From contig JBGAIM010000009.1 of the NCBI GenBank assembly GCA_044225555.1, positions 1 to 64,000 on the forward strand: a stretch of 64,000 bases of DNA, read 5' to 3'. The stretch is from JADLHS01 sp044225555 (GTDB taxonomy: Bacteria > Verrucomicrobiota > Verrucomicrobiia > Limisphaerales > JADLHS01). Positions within the stretch are counted from its first letter, which is position 1. Every line of letters starts with the position of its first letter. Below are positions 53,722 to 62,323 of the stretch, piece by piece. The notes beneath the pieces were generated by a model. The model was not told the origin of the DNA and made no database searches. It was given only the letters and a program-made list of their open reading frames with translations. The position numbers were made by a program, and so were the translations under genes.

Positions 53722-54336
53722 TCATGCGTACTGCGGCTGGCCTTGATTGACGAACTTGTGAAGCAACATGCGGGTGATCATGTTGAGCGTCTCGAACACC
53801 CCTTCACATTTGTGCGCGGCCGCGCCGAAAGCCGGCACCTGCACTTCGCGATTGTTCAACAGGAAATCCATGTATTCCATCGGCGCAACATTCGGCAGGT
53901 CGCGCTTGTTGTATTGGAGCACGTACGGAATCTCGTTCAGATTGAGCTTCAAACTCTTCAAATTGTCCGCGAGGTTCTGGAAGCTCTCGACGTTCTCCGT
54001 CATCTTCTCATACTGGGAATCCGCACAGAAGACGATGCCGTCCACGCCGCGCAGCACCAACTGACGGGTCGTGTTGTAAATCACCTGGCCGGGCACGGTG
54101 TAGAGCTGGAACTTCGTCTTGAAGCCCTTGATCGACATGGCCTCGATGGGGAGGAAGTCGAAGAACAGCGTGCGGTCGGAACTGGTGGCGAGCGAGACGA
54201 GCTTGCCCTTGTTGCCCGCCTGGGTTTGCACGTGGTCGTGGACCTGGACGAGGTTGGTCGTCTTGCCGCACATGGCGGGTCCGTAATAGACGACTTTGAC
54301 CTGCAATTCTTTCGTTGCCTGATTGATGATAGCCAT
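53722..54336 (-). CDS. MglA-like small Ras-family GTPase
   Basis: 204 residues. P-loop YYGPAMCGKTTNLVQVH (residues 17-33), switch region with FFDFLPIEAMSIKGFKTKFQLYTVPGQVIYNTTRQLVL, where D-x-x-G is replaced by TVPGQ as in MglA, base motif QYNKRDLP and a final helix. In Myxococcus MglA sets cell polarity. It is transcribed between a roadblock protein and a large roadblock-containing protein, so it is the core switch of this module. Confidence 0.92.
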   Translation of the reverse strand: MAIINQATKELQVKVVYYGPAMCGKTTNLVQVHDHVQTQAGNKGKLVSLATSSDRTLFFDFLPIEAMSIKGFKTKFQLYTVPGQVIYNTTRQLVLRGVDGIVFCADSQYEKMTENVESFQNLADNLKSLKLNLNEIPYVLQYNKRDLPNVAPMEYMDFLLNNREVQVPAFGAAAHKCEGVFETLNMITRMLLHKFVNQGQPQYA

Positions 54337-54342
54337 AACTAG

Positions 54343-56181
54343 TTACTTATTTTTGCGATCCAGTTCCGCCGCCAGCCCTGCAAGTTGTGCTGTTGGCAAG
54401 GGTTGTGCCGCGCGACCGAATACGGCGAAGAAAATTGCGTTCACCCGGAAAATCTTCCACGGCACGTTGCCGACGGTGAAATTGAGGTTGTTCAATTCGC
54501 CCATGCGTAACTCTTTCGTGCACTGGCTGACTTTGTTGAAAAGCTGGGGCAGGAAGGCCGCCAGCGTATCCGCGTTCAATTCCGTAGGAATCCGGCTGGC
54601 CACCATGAGGCCGTCGGGCAGGGCAATCAGCGCCCCGGCCACGCCGTCCAACGCCGCGGCCCGCGAAACAATCTCGTTGGGTGACGCATAGCGCTTGACG
54701 AATTCGGTACCGGAGGGGCCACTGCGGCGGATGGCGTCCACGTGCAGTTGCGTCGTGTCGGACATGTCGTCCCAAATGTAGTAATTCGTGTCCACCGACT
54801 TCGGCGCTGCCGGGTTAACGGCGGAGGCAGCTGAAGCCGCGGAGGCAGCAGCCGCAGCCGCGGCCGCCGATGCGGCGGAAGCAGCCATAGCCGCGGCCGA
54901 TGCGGCCGGTGATGGAACTGGGGTGAATGCGATTGGTGCTGCCGGCGCAACGGGTGCGGCGGCGGGCGTTTCGGGTTGCGGGAACCCGAAGAACAGATTC
55001 GGAATTTCCTCATCCACCGTAAGCTTTTGCTGGGTCTGCGAGCCCGCTTGTTTGCGCGCGATGAAGAGCGGCGCAATGACCTTGAGTGGCAATTCCAGTT
55101 CGGCCGCGTCATGGGCGGACACCACCGGCGGCGTGGCCGGTCGAATCCACGAACGCAGCGCCTTCCAGGTAAAGGTCACCCGACCTCGCTTGAGACCGGC
55201 TTCGACCGCGTCCACGGGCAGGGCCACACGCGCGTCCGACAAATGCTGTTGAATGATTTCCTGGCGGAGACCTTCGGCCCATCCATCCGACAAAGCGCTC
55301 AAAGCCACCGCGAGCACGGCTTGTTCCGATGCGGCTGCCGGAGTCGGAACGGCCCGTGCGACCGGAGCAGCTTGTCGTTGCGGAGTCGCCGCGGGCGTAA
55401 TGGTCGGGAACGGTGTCGGACCGTTCGGTTGCACCGGGATCGTCGGCTTGACGAACGTGAACGGGATCGGCGCGGGCGTGATCGTCGTCCCACCCGATGG
55501 CGGGGGCGGCGTGTTCACGGAGGAAATTGAGCCGCGCACCGGCACATTGGCGGGCGCGGCTCGGCGCGGTGCAACGGGTTGCACCGGTTTTGCGTTCCCC
55601 ACCGAAATCGAAAGTCCCTGTCCAGGTGAATCAAACGGACTGGTGATTTCGGACGGGATTTCGACTTGTTTTCGCGCGGTGCGACGCACGAGCAGGGCGG
55701 GGTTGATGCGGGAAAGAATCTCATTGAGCGGCAACGCGACCGGGATGCGGTCGCTCTCGATGCCGGGCGCAAAGACGTGCGGCGCAGCCTGGCGAATGTC
55801 GCCAAAGGGGATCTGCACAAGTCCCTGCCCAAGTTGTGACAGGATCTTGTCCACGGTGATCGTGACCGTGAGATCGCCCACGGCCTGCACCCGTACTTTA
55901 GGACGCAGTTCGACGGGCAAACCGTTGAGAATGGACTGGAGCGGGATGGCGACACCGGCGATACCGGAAGTTGCTCCGTTTCCGCCTTGGCTGCGGGCAG
56001 CCGGAACCGGTGCGGCAGGGGCGGGCGCCGGGGCTACTTCCACGGGCGGTGGCGCCAGCGGCGCCGAGGCGCCAACGAACGTCTGTGTGTCATCGGAGCC
56101 GGTTGATTCGTCCGACCGCCGGAAGAGTCCTTTGAGTCTTCCGAAGAAACCTGGTTTTACGCCGTTAGATGATGCGCTCAT
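54343..56181 (-). CDS. Large modular protein with C-terminal roadblock-like domain
   Basis: 612 residues from MSASSNGVKPGFFGRLKGLFRR; an ATG 24 bp upstream is also possible. After a Pro/Ala linker come two related segments: IPLQSILNGLPVELRPKVRV (about 100) and VALPLNEILSRINPALLVRR (about 160). A third, more diverged one lies near 320-385 (VALPVDAVEAGLKRGRVTF and ELPLKVIAPLFIARKQ). Long Pro/Ala linkers separate them, including an Ala/Ser run near 425-464. The last 140 residues (DGVAGALIALPDGLMVASRI, then LNADTLAAFLPQLF, LRMGELNNLNFTVGN) read as a roadblock domain. It is the upstream neighbour of the GTPase gene (6 bp). No enzyme motif; probably a scaffold or effector. Confidence 0.7.
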   Translation of the reverse strand: MSASSNGVKPGFFGRLKGLFRRSDESTGSDDTQTFVGASAPLAPPPVEVAPAPAPAAPVPAARSQGGNGATSGIAGVAIPLQSILNGLPVELRPKVRVQAVGDLTVTITVDKILSQLGQGLVQIPFGDIRQAAPHVFAPGIESDRIPVALPLNEILSRINPALLVRRTARKQVEIPSEITSPFDSPGQGLSISVGNAKPVQPVAPRRAAPANVPVRGSISSVNTPPPPSGGTTITPAPIPFTFVKPTIPVQPNGPTPFPTITPAATPQRQAAPVARAVPTPAAASEQAVLAVALSALSDGWAEGLRQEIIQQHLSDARVALPVDAVEAGLKRGRVTFTWKALRSWIRPATPPVVSAHDAAELELPLKVIAPLFIARKQAGSQTQQKLTVDEEIPNLFFGFPQPETPAAAPVAPAAPIAFTPVPSPAASAAAMAASAASAAAAAAAASAASAASAVNPAAPKSVDTNYYIWDDMSDTTQLHVDAIRRSGPSGTEFVKRYASPNEIVSRAAALDGVAGALIALPDGLMVASRIPTELNADTLAAFLPQLFNKVSQCTKELRMGELNNLNFTVGNVPWKIFRVNAIFFAVFGRAAQPLPTAQLAGLAAELDRKNK

Positions 56182-56205
56182 GTTGTTGGTTCGTATCTCA
56201 GTCAT

Positions 56206-56687
56206 CCTTGCTTCGCTTGGAAAACCGCGCTCACAGTACAGGCAGACGCTCCCGACGTCCGGTCCACATTACGACTGTTGCGTGTATAATCACGAGTTGA
56301 CTGCTTGCTGTTACGACTTGAAAGAGGTCTTCGCAGAACACATGCCAGCAAAGGCCCGAAACCGGCGCCGACTGCGGACAGTTCGTTCGGAAAGGCCCGG
56401 AATTGGTGCAACAATCTTTGGGCCGGATTCTTCCGCCGGGCTCTGCCTGGAAGGCTTGTCCCATCGCTGGACTCTTTGTCCTGCCAAGTGCCCCGCTTCC
56501 GCTCGCACTCACAAAAGCGCTGTCCCACCGGGCCACAACCGTGGCCCCGCCCGCCGTGAAAGTGACGCCGCGAACCCCAAACCTGAAGTTCTCCCCGGGA
56601 TAGGAATACCAATTGCTTCCGAAGCTTGGAACGGCCCGGCGCGCGGGGAGTGCGAATGCCAACGCCAGCCGTTTGAACCGATCAAAA
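56206..56687. other. Divergent intergenic region of the GTPase module
   Basis: 482 bp between the two halves of the module. Open frames exist on both strands, but their composition (Cys/Arg-rich, no fold pattern) does not support a gene. A TATAAT at 56285-56290 (plus strand) is the clearest promoter element, without a good -35. It presumably holds divergent promoters. Confidence 0.5.
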
Positions 56688-57758
56688 ATGGAAATTCGTC
56701 ACAAGATTTTGCTGGTGGACGACGACCCGGATTTACTCGAGGTCTATCGCGAAACCATCGAAATGCTGCCCAGCGGACCGGAAATCCAGACGGCTTCCTC
56801 CGGCGCGCGCGCGCTCGCCATGTTGGAGTCGGAAGCTTACCGGTTGCTCATCACGGATCTCAAGATGCCCAAGATGGACGGGCTGCAACTGCTCTCCATC
56901 GTGCGGCGCAAGTTTCCCGAACTGCGCACGGTCGTGCTGACCTCGGTGTCGGATGAACAATTCCGTTCGCGCGTTTACGCTTTGGGCGTGGACCTTTACT
57001 GGCACAAGCCCGGGTCGGAATCGGAAATGAAGCAATTCCTCGAATGCCTCGAGTCATTGCTGGGACGCGAGTCCGAGCCCGGTTTCCGCGGCGTGCAAAG
57101 CAAGAGCCTCGTGGACCTCGTCCAGCTAGAGTGTATTTCCCAGAGTTCTTCCGTTCTGCGCATCACCAACGGTCCGTTTACCGGCTGCATCTGGGTCAAC
57201 AATGGCGAACTGACCGATGCGGAGACCGAAGGCGCGCGGGGTGAGGATGCCTTCCAAAAAATTCTGCGCTGGAAGGCGGGCAATTTTGAATTTCTCCCAG
57301 CCGAAGCGAACCGTCCGCGGACCATTTTCAAATCCTACAACGCGCTTCTCCTCGAAACCGCGCAGGCCATTGATGAATCTGGCCATAGCGACGTATCTGG
57401 CAACGGGGCCAATGGCGCACCGGCCCAGAATGGCGCCGCCAGCCTGATGGCCCTGGCAGAATCGGATGGAGTGGAATTCGTGCTCAAGACCACCGCGGAA
57501 AACCGCGTGGACTCGCGTGGCCTGGAGAATCCGGAACGGCTCGCGGGCTGGACTCGCAAAAGTCTCGACCGATTTCGCGCGCTGGGTGAAACCCTCCACG
57601 TCGGCGCCTTGGAACAAATCACCGGCCTCGGCGTGCAACGCAACGTCGCCCTCGCCCACAAGGGCAACGCGGATGTCTGTGTCGGCTGGCAACACTCGTT
57701 GGACGCCAGCGAAATCCGCGACCGCATGAAAAAAGTCCTTACCTTATGGGCCTCCTGA
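56688..57758 (+). CDS. REC-DUF4388 (PATAN) response regulator
   Basis: 356 residues. Receiver 5-125: KILLVDDDPDLLEVYRETIE, phospho-Asp in LLITDLKMPKMDG, T in VVLTSVSDE and a terminal HKPGSE Lys. Then a PATAN/DUF4388 domain (about 140-230): SKSLVDLVQLECISQSSSVL, GCIWVNNGELTDAETEGARG, EDAFQKILRWKAGNFEF. A C-terminal part (about 270-356; DSRGLENPERLAGWTRKSL, then LDRFRALGETLHVGALEQIT, VALAHKGNADVCVGWQH) resembles a degenerate roadblock fold. PATAN receivers in cyanobacteria control type IV pili through protein contacts. It is the first gene of the plus-strand half. Confidence 0.85.
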   Translation: MEIRHKILLVDDDPDLLEVYRETIEMLPSGPEIQTASSGARALAMLESEAYRLLITDLKMPKMDGLQLLSIVRRKFPELRTVVLTSVSDEQFRSRVYALGVDLYWHKPGSESEMKQFLECLESLLGRESEPGFRGVQSKSLVDLVQLECISQSSSVLRITNGPFTGCIWVNNGELTDAETEGARGEDAFQKILRWKAGNFEFLPAEANRPRTIFKSYNALLLETAQAIDESGHSDVSGNGANGAPAQNGAASLMALAESDGVEFVLKTTAENRVDSRGLENPERLAGWTRKSLDRFRALGETLHVGALEQITGLGVQRNVALAHKGNADVCVGWQHSLDASEIRDRMKKVLTLWAS

Positions 57759-58057
57759 GCATTTTTTCCCGACCGGCGAAACCGTTGTTGCAACTGCACT
57801 CGGGCAGTTTCAGCATGGATCGCAGCGGCAACGTCCTCGCCGGCACACTGCCTTCAAGTTTCCCGCGCGACCTGGTTGAACAGATCGGTCAGTGCATCGC
57901 GGACACTTTCCGGGACGCGCACACCATTCAACTGCCGTTGGAAGAATTGGTGATCCACTACCCCGGCCTCAAAATCACCGCGCGCGAAATGCGTGGCGGC
58001 GCCATGGTTTTCCTTTCCACCTCCAGCACCTTTGCCTCAAATCAAAACTCCCGATAA
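57746..58057 (+). CDS. Small roadblock-like protein
   Basis: 103 residues; ATG lies 13 bp inside the end of the upstream gene, so translation is coupled. The pattern GSFSMDRSGNVLAGTLPSSF, helix PRDLVEQIGQCIADTFRDA, strand EELVIHYPGLKITAREMRGG and AMVFLSTSS is the beta-helix-beta layout of roadblock/LC7 domains. I assign this by pattern only. It would be the third roadblock unit of the module. Confidence 0.6.
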   Translation: MGLLSIFSRPAKPLLQLHSGSFSMDRSGNVLAGTLPSSFPRDLVEQIGQCIADTFRDAHTIQLPLEELVIHYPGLKITAREMRGGAMVFLSTSSTFASNQNSR

Positions 58058-58060
58058 CTT

Positions 58061-58471
58061 ATGAGTACAAAACTCCATCCCTTGATCCAGCAGACCGAGA
58101 ACTACCTCGAATGCTGGAAACAGTTCAATCACTTCATCAATATGGCCCGCAGCAAGAAGTTCGGGGCGGATGACGAAATCCACTTTCTGGAAATCAAGAG
58201 TGTGCTGGTCCAGGAACTGGAACTCATTCTCGCCGGGATGGAGGTCAGTTCCCCCACCAAGGACGAAATCCACGGCTTGATCGGCAATTCACCCTCGCTC
58301 CGCTATCTCAGCGAGATGAGTGACGGCGCCCTGCGCAGCCTGGAAAATCAGTGGCACAAGATTTACATCGGCTGGCACGCCATCCTGGGCCAGCTCAAGG
58401 TCCGCCAGCATGAGGACGCGCCCAAAACCGGCATCGCCGGCATCATGGAAAAGCTGGTCAAAACGTCCTGA
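58061..58471 (+). CDS. Helical protein of the GTPase module, unknown
   Basis: 136 residues, almost entirely helical by composition: TENYLECWKQFNHFINMAR, then IHFLEIKSVLVQELELILAG, SPSLRYLSEMSDGALRSLEN and QWHKIYIGWHAILGQLKVR. Trp/Tyr/Phe-rich faces suggest a helical bundle. It starts 3 bp after the roadblock-like gene and ends before a strong terminator, so it belongs to the same transcript as the REC-DUF4388 gene. Family not recognised. Confidence 0.75.
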   Translation: MSTKLHPLIQQTENYLECWKQFNHFINMARSKKFGADDEIHFLEIKSVLVQELELILAGMEVSSPTKDEIHGLIGNSPSLRYLSEMSDGALRSLENQWHKIYIGWHAILGQLKVRQHEDAPKTGIAGIMEKLVKTS

Positions 58472-58493
58472 CCTGCAGCGAGGCAAAGGTATT

Positions 58494-58529
58494 AAAAAAC
58501 CGCGCCCTTATCGGGGGCGCGGTTTTTCT
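58494..58529. terminator. Bidirectional rho-independent terminator
   Basis: AAAAAACCGCGCCC, a 6 bp loop, then GGGCGCGGTTTTT and further T. The A run on one side and T run on the other serve both convergent genes (ends at 58471 and 58546). Confidence 0.9.
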
Positions 58530-58545
58530 TTTTGGAGATGCTCGT

Positions 58546-60210
58546 TCAGGGATTTCCGTTTGCTGCAGCATCCGGTGCTGGCGCGACGTCATTCAACTCG
58601 GGCGTGGGCGTGACCGCAACCTCGGGAAGCGGTTCTGCCGCTGCGTTGGCCACCTCAGAACTTGTGGCCTCAACGGGAGCAACCGCCGCTTCTGTCGCGT
58701 CCGACGCGGGTGTCGCCGGTTTTGCGGACGGTTTGGCCTCCGGCTTCGGCGGGCGTGGTATCGGCTTCTTTGCCGTGTCCAGTTGGCCGTTGGCGAACTC
58801 AATCACGTGCCCCTGATGCACCAACCAGTGCAGGTCAGCAATCAACGCCGTTTGCTCGGGCGTCGGTTCGGCAGTCGCTGGCGTGACTGCGGGTGCAGCC
58901 GCACCAGCCTCCCCTTCCGCAACAGGCACAACGGGGATTGGCGCAGGCGCGGGCGACGGCGCCAGCGCTTCAATCAGTTTGCGCCGATTACACTTCGGAT
59001 GGGCATTAATGAACTCCACGATCCGCTTCACACCATCAGAGACCGGCGTGGTTTCCAAATCCAGGAAATGAGGCCGGGCCACCGCAACGTGGGTAACCGT
59101 CTTGTTCACCTTGAAGAACTGCAAACCTTGATGCGCAAAGGACTGGCTCAACGAGGTGGCAATCTGCATCGGAAACCGGCGTTGGTCGTCGAGCAGGTGT
59201 TGCACGATCCGGCCCAACCCGCCCCGCAACGACCGGCAGGCCACGCCACTGACGACCTGCGACTCGACCGTCTTGATGATCGCATCCTTGTGCGTCGCGC
59301 GGAAATGCTTCTCAACCTCTTCGCGATTCGGCTGCTTGAGCGGTTCGGGCACGTTGAGGCAGGTGTACTCGGTCTTCCAGCTTTGCTCCTCAACCCACTG
59401 CTTCACCACCGCTTCGTCCCGCACGATCTTCACCCGTGACTTAAAAACCTCGAACGGCATTCGCGAAAACCGTTCCGCATGCAACTTGCGCAACTGATTC
59501 TGGTAGTCGTGATGGTTCGGCGGACCCAATACCACCCCGCTGAGGCCGCATTGGCCGACAAAGGTGTAAACGCCCTTGGGCGGTTCGGTGGCCGTTTTCT
59601 CCGCCTGATAAAACGTCGTGAAATGCCGTGACAACACATGCGCCACCGCCTCGTCTTCGCTCAACCAGAGGGTGTCGTCCAGCGCGCACAAAAACAGGGG
59701 CTGCACCGGCTGGCCTTCCGCGTTCTTTTTAGCCGCAAACCGGATGGAATAGCGTTCCGGTTTCTGGATGACGAGAAAGGCGATATCGAACAACGGAAAC
59801 GCCCGGCCGGTCATCTTCACTTGACGCGCCATGGACTCGACGCCTTTTTCATCCGGCACGAGCATCGCCGTAATTTCCGGCAACGGTGGCGGCGTCTCCC
59901 GTCGGTCGTTGAAACCGCGGCGATCGTCACGCCGGTCATCCCGGCGTGGACCACCACGATCGTCACGCTGGGGACGACCACCCGGGCCATCGCGCCGCGG
60001 GCCGCCCGGCCCCCGGCCAAACTCCCGGCGTTCACCGCCTTCGCGGCGGGGCGGGCGCGGGCCGCGACGGTCGCCGCGTCCGCGATCCTCGCGACGGGGC
60101 TCCTCACTGCCGGTGTATTTGGCGTAACGGTTGGTGTCTGACGTTCCTTGTGCCCACGCGGGCAGAAACAATTTTTCCAGGTCAAGGTCCGTTTCCGGAT
60201 TGATGCTCAT
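58546..60210 (-). CDS. Arg/Gly/Asp-rich protein with unknown core and winged-helix-like end
   Basis: 554 residues in four parts. The N-terminus (SINPETDLDLEKLFLPAWAQ) is followed by a disordered Arg/Gly/Asp-rich stretch (about 30-110, repeated RRDDRR and GGPRRD), like RNA-binding RGG regions. A folded core (about 110-420) contains MTGRAFPLFDIAFLVIQKPE, VYTFVGQCGLSGVVLGPPNH and KTEYTCLNVPEPLKQPN. After a Pro/Ala linker comes a helical end, QTALIADLHWLVHQGHVIEF, then ANGQL, which reads like a winged helix. The core is not one I recognise. RNA or nucleic-acid binding is inference from composition. Confidence 0.7.
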   Translation of the reverse strand: MSINPETDLDLEKLFLPAWAQGTSDTNRYAKYTGSEEPRREDRGRGDRRGPRPPRREGGERREFGRGPGGPRRDGPGGRPQRDDRGGPRRDDRRDDRRGFNDRRETPPPLPEITAMLVPDEKGVESMARQVKMTGRAFPLFDIAFLVIQKPERYSIRFAAKKNAEGQPVQPLFLCALDDTLWLSEDEAVAHVLSRHFTTFYQAEKTATEPPKGVYTFVGQCGLSGVVLGPPNHHDYQNQLRKLHAERFSRMPFEVFKSRVKIVRDEAVVKQWVEEQSWKTEYTCLNVPEPLKQPNREEVEKHFRATHKDAIIKTVESQVVSGVACRSLRGGLGRIVQHLLDDQRRFPMQIATSLSQSFAHQGLQFFKVNKTVTHVAVARPHFLDLETTPVSDGVKRIVEFINAHPKCNRRKLIEALAPSPAPAPIPVVPVAEGEAGAAAPAVTPATAEPTPEQTALIADLHWLVHQGHVIEFANGQLDTAKKPIPRPPKPEAKPSAKPATPASDATEAAVAPVEATSSEVANAAAEPLPEVAVTPTPELNDVAPAPDAAANGNP

Positions 60211-60325
60211 AGTTGACGACAGCCCCACGACGGGACTCGATAAAACGTTATGCTGCCAGCATGGAACGCCCTCCGTCGGATTGCAATGATAGAAAACAGC
60301 CGACCAATGACACGTACGCGCGAGT

Positions 60326-60535
60326 TCAGTAGTGCGGCGGCTTGGGGTTGGTGGATTTGACGCGCTCCAGTTCGATGGTTTCCAACGTCGAGCCCTGCCG
60401 TTGCACCAGCTTCTTCAACTGCTCCAGTTCCCTGCCTTGCTCAACGATGACCCCGTTCAACTGCTCCACCTGATGTTCCAAGTGCGCAAGGTTCGCCTCG
60501 ACCCGATCCACGCGCTGGGTGACTTCGTCGCTCAT
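60326..60535 (-). CDS. slyX: SlyX-family coiled-coil protein
   Basis: 69 residues, MSDEVTQRVDRVEANLAHLEHQ, a single coiled coil with the SlyX pattern (R-V-x-x-x-E-x-x-L-x-x-x-E, then V-I-x-x-Q) and a Pro-rich end KSTNPKPPHY. Function of SlyX is not settled. ATG 60535 lies 7 bp after the xylulokinase stop on the same strand; the open frame upstream only overlaps that gene. Confidence 0.8.
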   Translation of the reverse strand: MSDEVTQRVDRVEANLAHLEHQVEQLNGVIVEQGRELEQLKKLVQRQGSTLETIELERVKSTNPKPPHY

Positions 60536-60542
60536 GATCCGG

Positions 60543-62069
60543 TTAACGCAGGACAAATTTCCGGTGCTTCGCGAACACGCCGCGCAACGACTCGGACAAG
60601 TCATCCTGCAATTCCTGCAACTCGCGATAGGTCGCCACTGTCTTCGCATTGGGTTCGACGGTTTCGGCTTTGTTCAGTTCCACGAACTCGTCCGTGATGT
60701 CCTCGATGTTCGCCTTCTCACCCTTTTGCAATCGCCAGCACCACAGCGCCTGCAACGCCGCGCCGTAGGCTGCGCCTTCGCTCACCTTGAGTGTCACCAC
60801 TTGCGCATCGAAAACATCCGCCATGATCTGCCGCCAGAGTTTCGATTTCGCTCCTCCGCCGGTGGCGCGGATCTGTTTCGCCTTCACGCCGAGCTTGGCC
60901 AGGCGGCGCAAACCGTAGTTCATTCCGAGCGTCACGCCTTCCATTGCCGCACGACAATAATGACTCGCGCTGAAAGTCTTGGTGTTGATGCCGACCATTA
61001 CTCCCGTTCCGTCCGGAACATTGGGCGTGCGTTCGCCTTCGAGATAGGGCAACAGCAGCAGGCCATTCGCGCCCGGCGGCACTTGTCCCGCCTTGCTCTC
61101 GAACTGCTCATGCGAATACTCGAAGTCCAGCCGCATCATCTCCGTCGCGACCGTGACATTCATCGTGCAGAGCAGCGGCAACCACCGGTTCGTCGAATCA
61201 CAAAACGCCGCGATCTCTCCCGTGGGGTCTACCACGGGCTTGTCCGCACAGGCGTAGATCGTCCCGCTCGTGCCAAAGCTCGCCGTCACGATGCCGGGCC
61301 GCGTGTTGCCCGTGCCGATCGCCCCCATCATGTTATCGCCGCCGCCTGCGCTCACGAGCACGCCCGGCTGCAAACCGAGACTGTGCGCGGTGGACGCCTG
61401 CAAACGCCCAGCGGGTTTGTCGCTGGAAATCAGCGGCGGCAGTTTGTCCGCCAGATCAGTGTCAATTGCCTTGAGTGTCGTCTCGCACCACTTGCGTTTG
61501 CGCACATCCAGGAGCGCCGTGCCGCTCGCGTCGCCGTATTCCATCACGCGTTCGCCCGTCAGCCAGAAGTTCAAGTAGTCGTGCGGCAACAACACGGTGG
61601 CCAGCTTGGCAAAGTTCTTCGGCTCATGCTTCTTCAGCCAGAGAATCTTCGGAGCGGTAAACCCAGTTACCACGCCGATGCCCTGCTTCTTGATCGTGCC
61701 TTTGAGTCCGCCGTGCGCGGCCATGATTTCCTCGCACTCCTCAGCCGTCGTCGTATCGCACCACAACTTGGCCGGGCGGATGACTTCGCCGTTCTTGTCG
61801 AGCGGCACAAAGCCATGTTGTTGTCCGCTCACGCCAATCGCCACGACTTCCGCCGCCACCGCCTTGGCCTGACGCAGTGCCTGGCGAATCGCTCCCGCCG
61901 TGGCTTCGCGCCAGGAATGCGGATGTTGCTCCTTTGCGCCGGCCGGGAGATCGGGGATCAAATCATACGCCTGCGCGCCCGTGCCGAGGACCTTGCCCGA
62001 GTTGGCGTCCACGGCGAGCGCCTTGGTGGATTGCGTGCCGCTGTCTATGCCGATGAGGAGTTGTCGCAT
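60543..62069 (-). CDS. xylB: Xylulokinase
   Basis: A 508-residue FGGY carbohydrate kinase. LLIGIDSGTQSTKALAVD is the first phosphate motif; KEQHPHSWREATAGAI and GVSGQQHGFVPLDKNG are the xylulokinase substrate region; LWCDTTTAEEC follows. The second half has SFGTSGTIYACADKP, LLLPYLEGERTPNVPDGTGV and IRATGGGAKSKLWRQIMADV. It phosphorylates D-xylulose for the pentose phosphate pathway. The promoter fits the 6 bp rule. Confidence 0.92.
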   Translation of the reverse strand: MRQLLIGIDSGTQSTKALAVDANSGKVLGTGAQAYDLIPDLPAGAKEQHPHSWREATAGAIRQALRQAKAVAAEVVAIGVSGQQHGFVPLDKNGEVIRPAKLWCDTTTAEECEEIMAAHGGLKGTIKKQGIGVVTGFTAPKILWLKKHEPKNFAKLATVLLPHDYLNFWLTGERVMEYGDASGTALLDVRKRKWCETTLKAIDTDLADKLPPLISSDKPAGRLQASTAHSLGLQPGVLVSAGGGDNMMGAIGTGNTRPGIVTASFGTSGTIYACADKPVVDPTGEIAAFCDSTNRWLPLLCTMNVTVATEMMRLDFEYSHEQFESKAGQVPPGANGLLLLPYLEGERTPNVPDGTGVMVGINTKTFSASHYCRAAMEGVTLGMNYGLRRLAKLGVKAKQIRATGGGAKSKLWRQIMADVFDAQVVTLKVSEGAAYGAALQALWCWRLQKGEKANIEDITDEFVELNKAETVEPNAKTVATYRELQELQDDLSESLRGVFAKHRKFVLR

Positions 62070-62075
62070 GGCAAC

Positions 62076-62104
62076 TGTTTAACCGTTGCCCGGGCAACTG
62101 TCAC
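62076..62104 (-). promoter_or_regulatory. Leaderless promoter of xylB
   Basis: On the minus strand GTGACA (62099-62104, 5 of 6 to TTGACA), 17 bp, TAAACA (62076-62081), 6 bp, ATG 62069. Confidence 0.5.
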
Positions 62105-62323
62105 GCCGAAGCGCATGGAGGATTCCATCCAGTCGACTGAAATGTGGAATGCGCAACCCTTGTTCAGAAGCTCTGGCATCGGCTGCAAGGCGTGGGCTTC
62201 GACTCAAAAGTTATCGAAGGCCTATCTCGACAGTCGCCCAACTGAAGCATACGCTTCGGTCCATGCCCGGAAGCACAGTGGTTCGTAATCTTAATGGGCA
62301 ATTCAGGCAACAAAGGACACACT

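Noticed and set aside
54790..54905. Ala-rich low-complexity DNA as a separate repeat element
   Set aside because: It is the Ala/Ser linker of the 612-residue protein; codons vary and no fixed unit is seen.
56231..56662. 143-residue minus-strand frame in the divergent spacer
   Set aside because: No fold or membrane pattern, Cys scattered, no ribosome site; a competing plus-strand frame is equally open.
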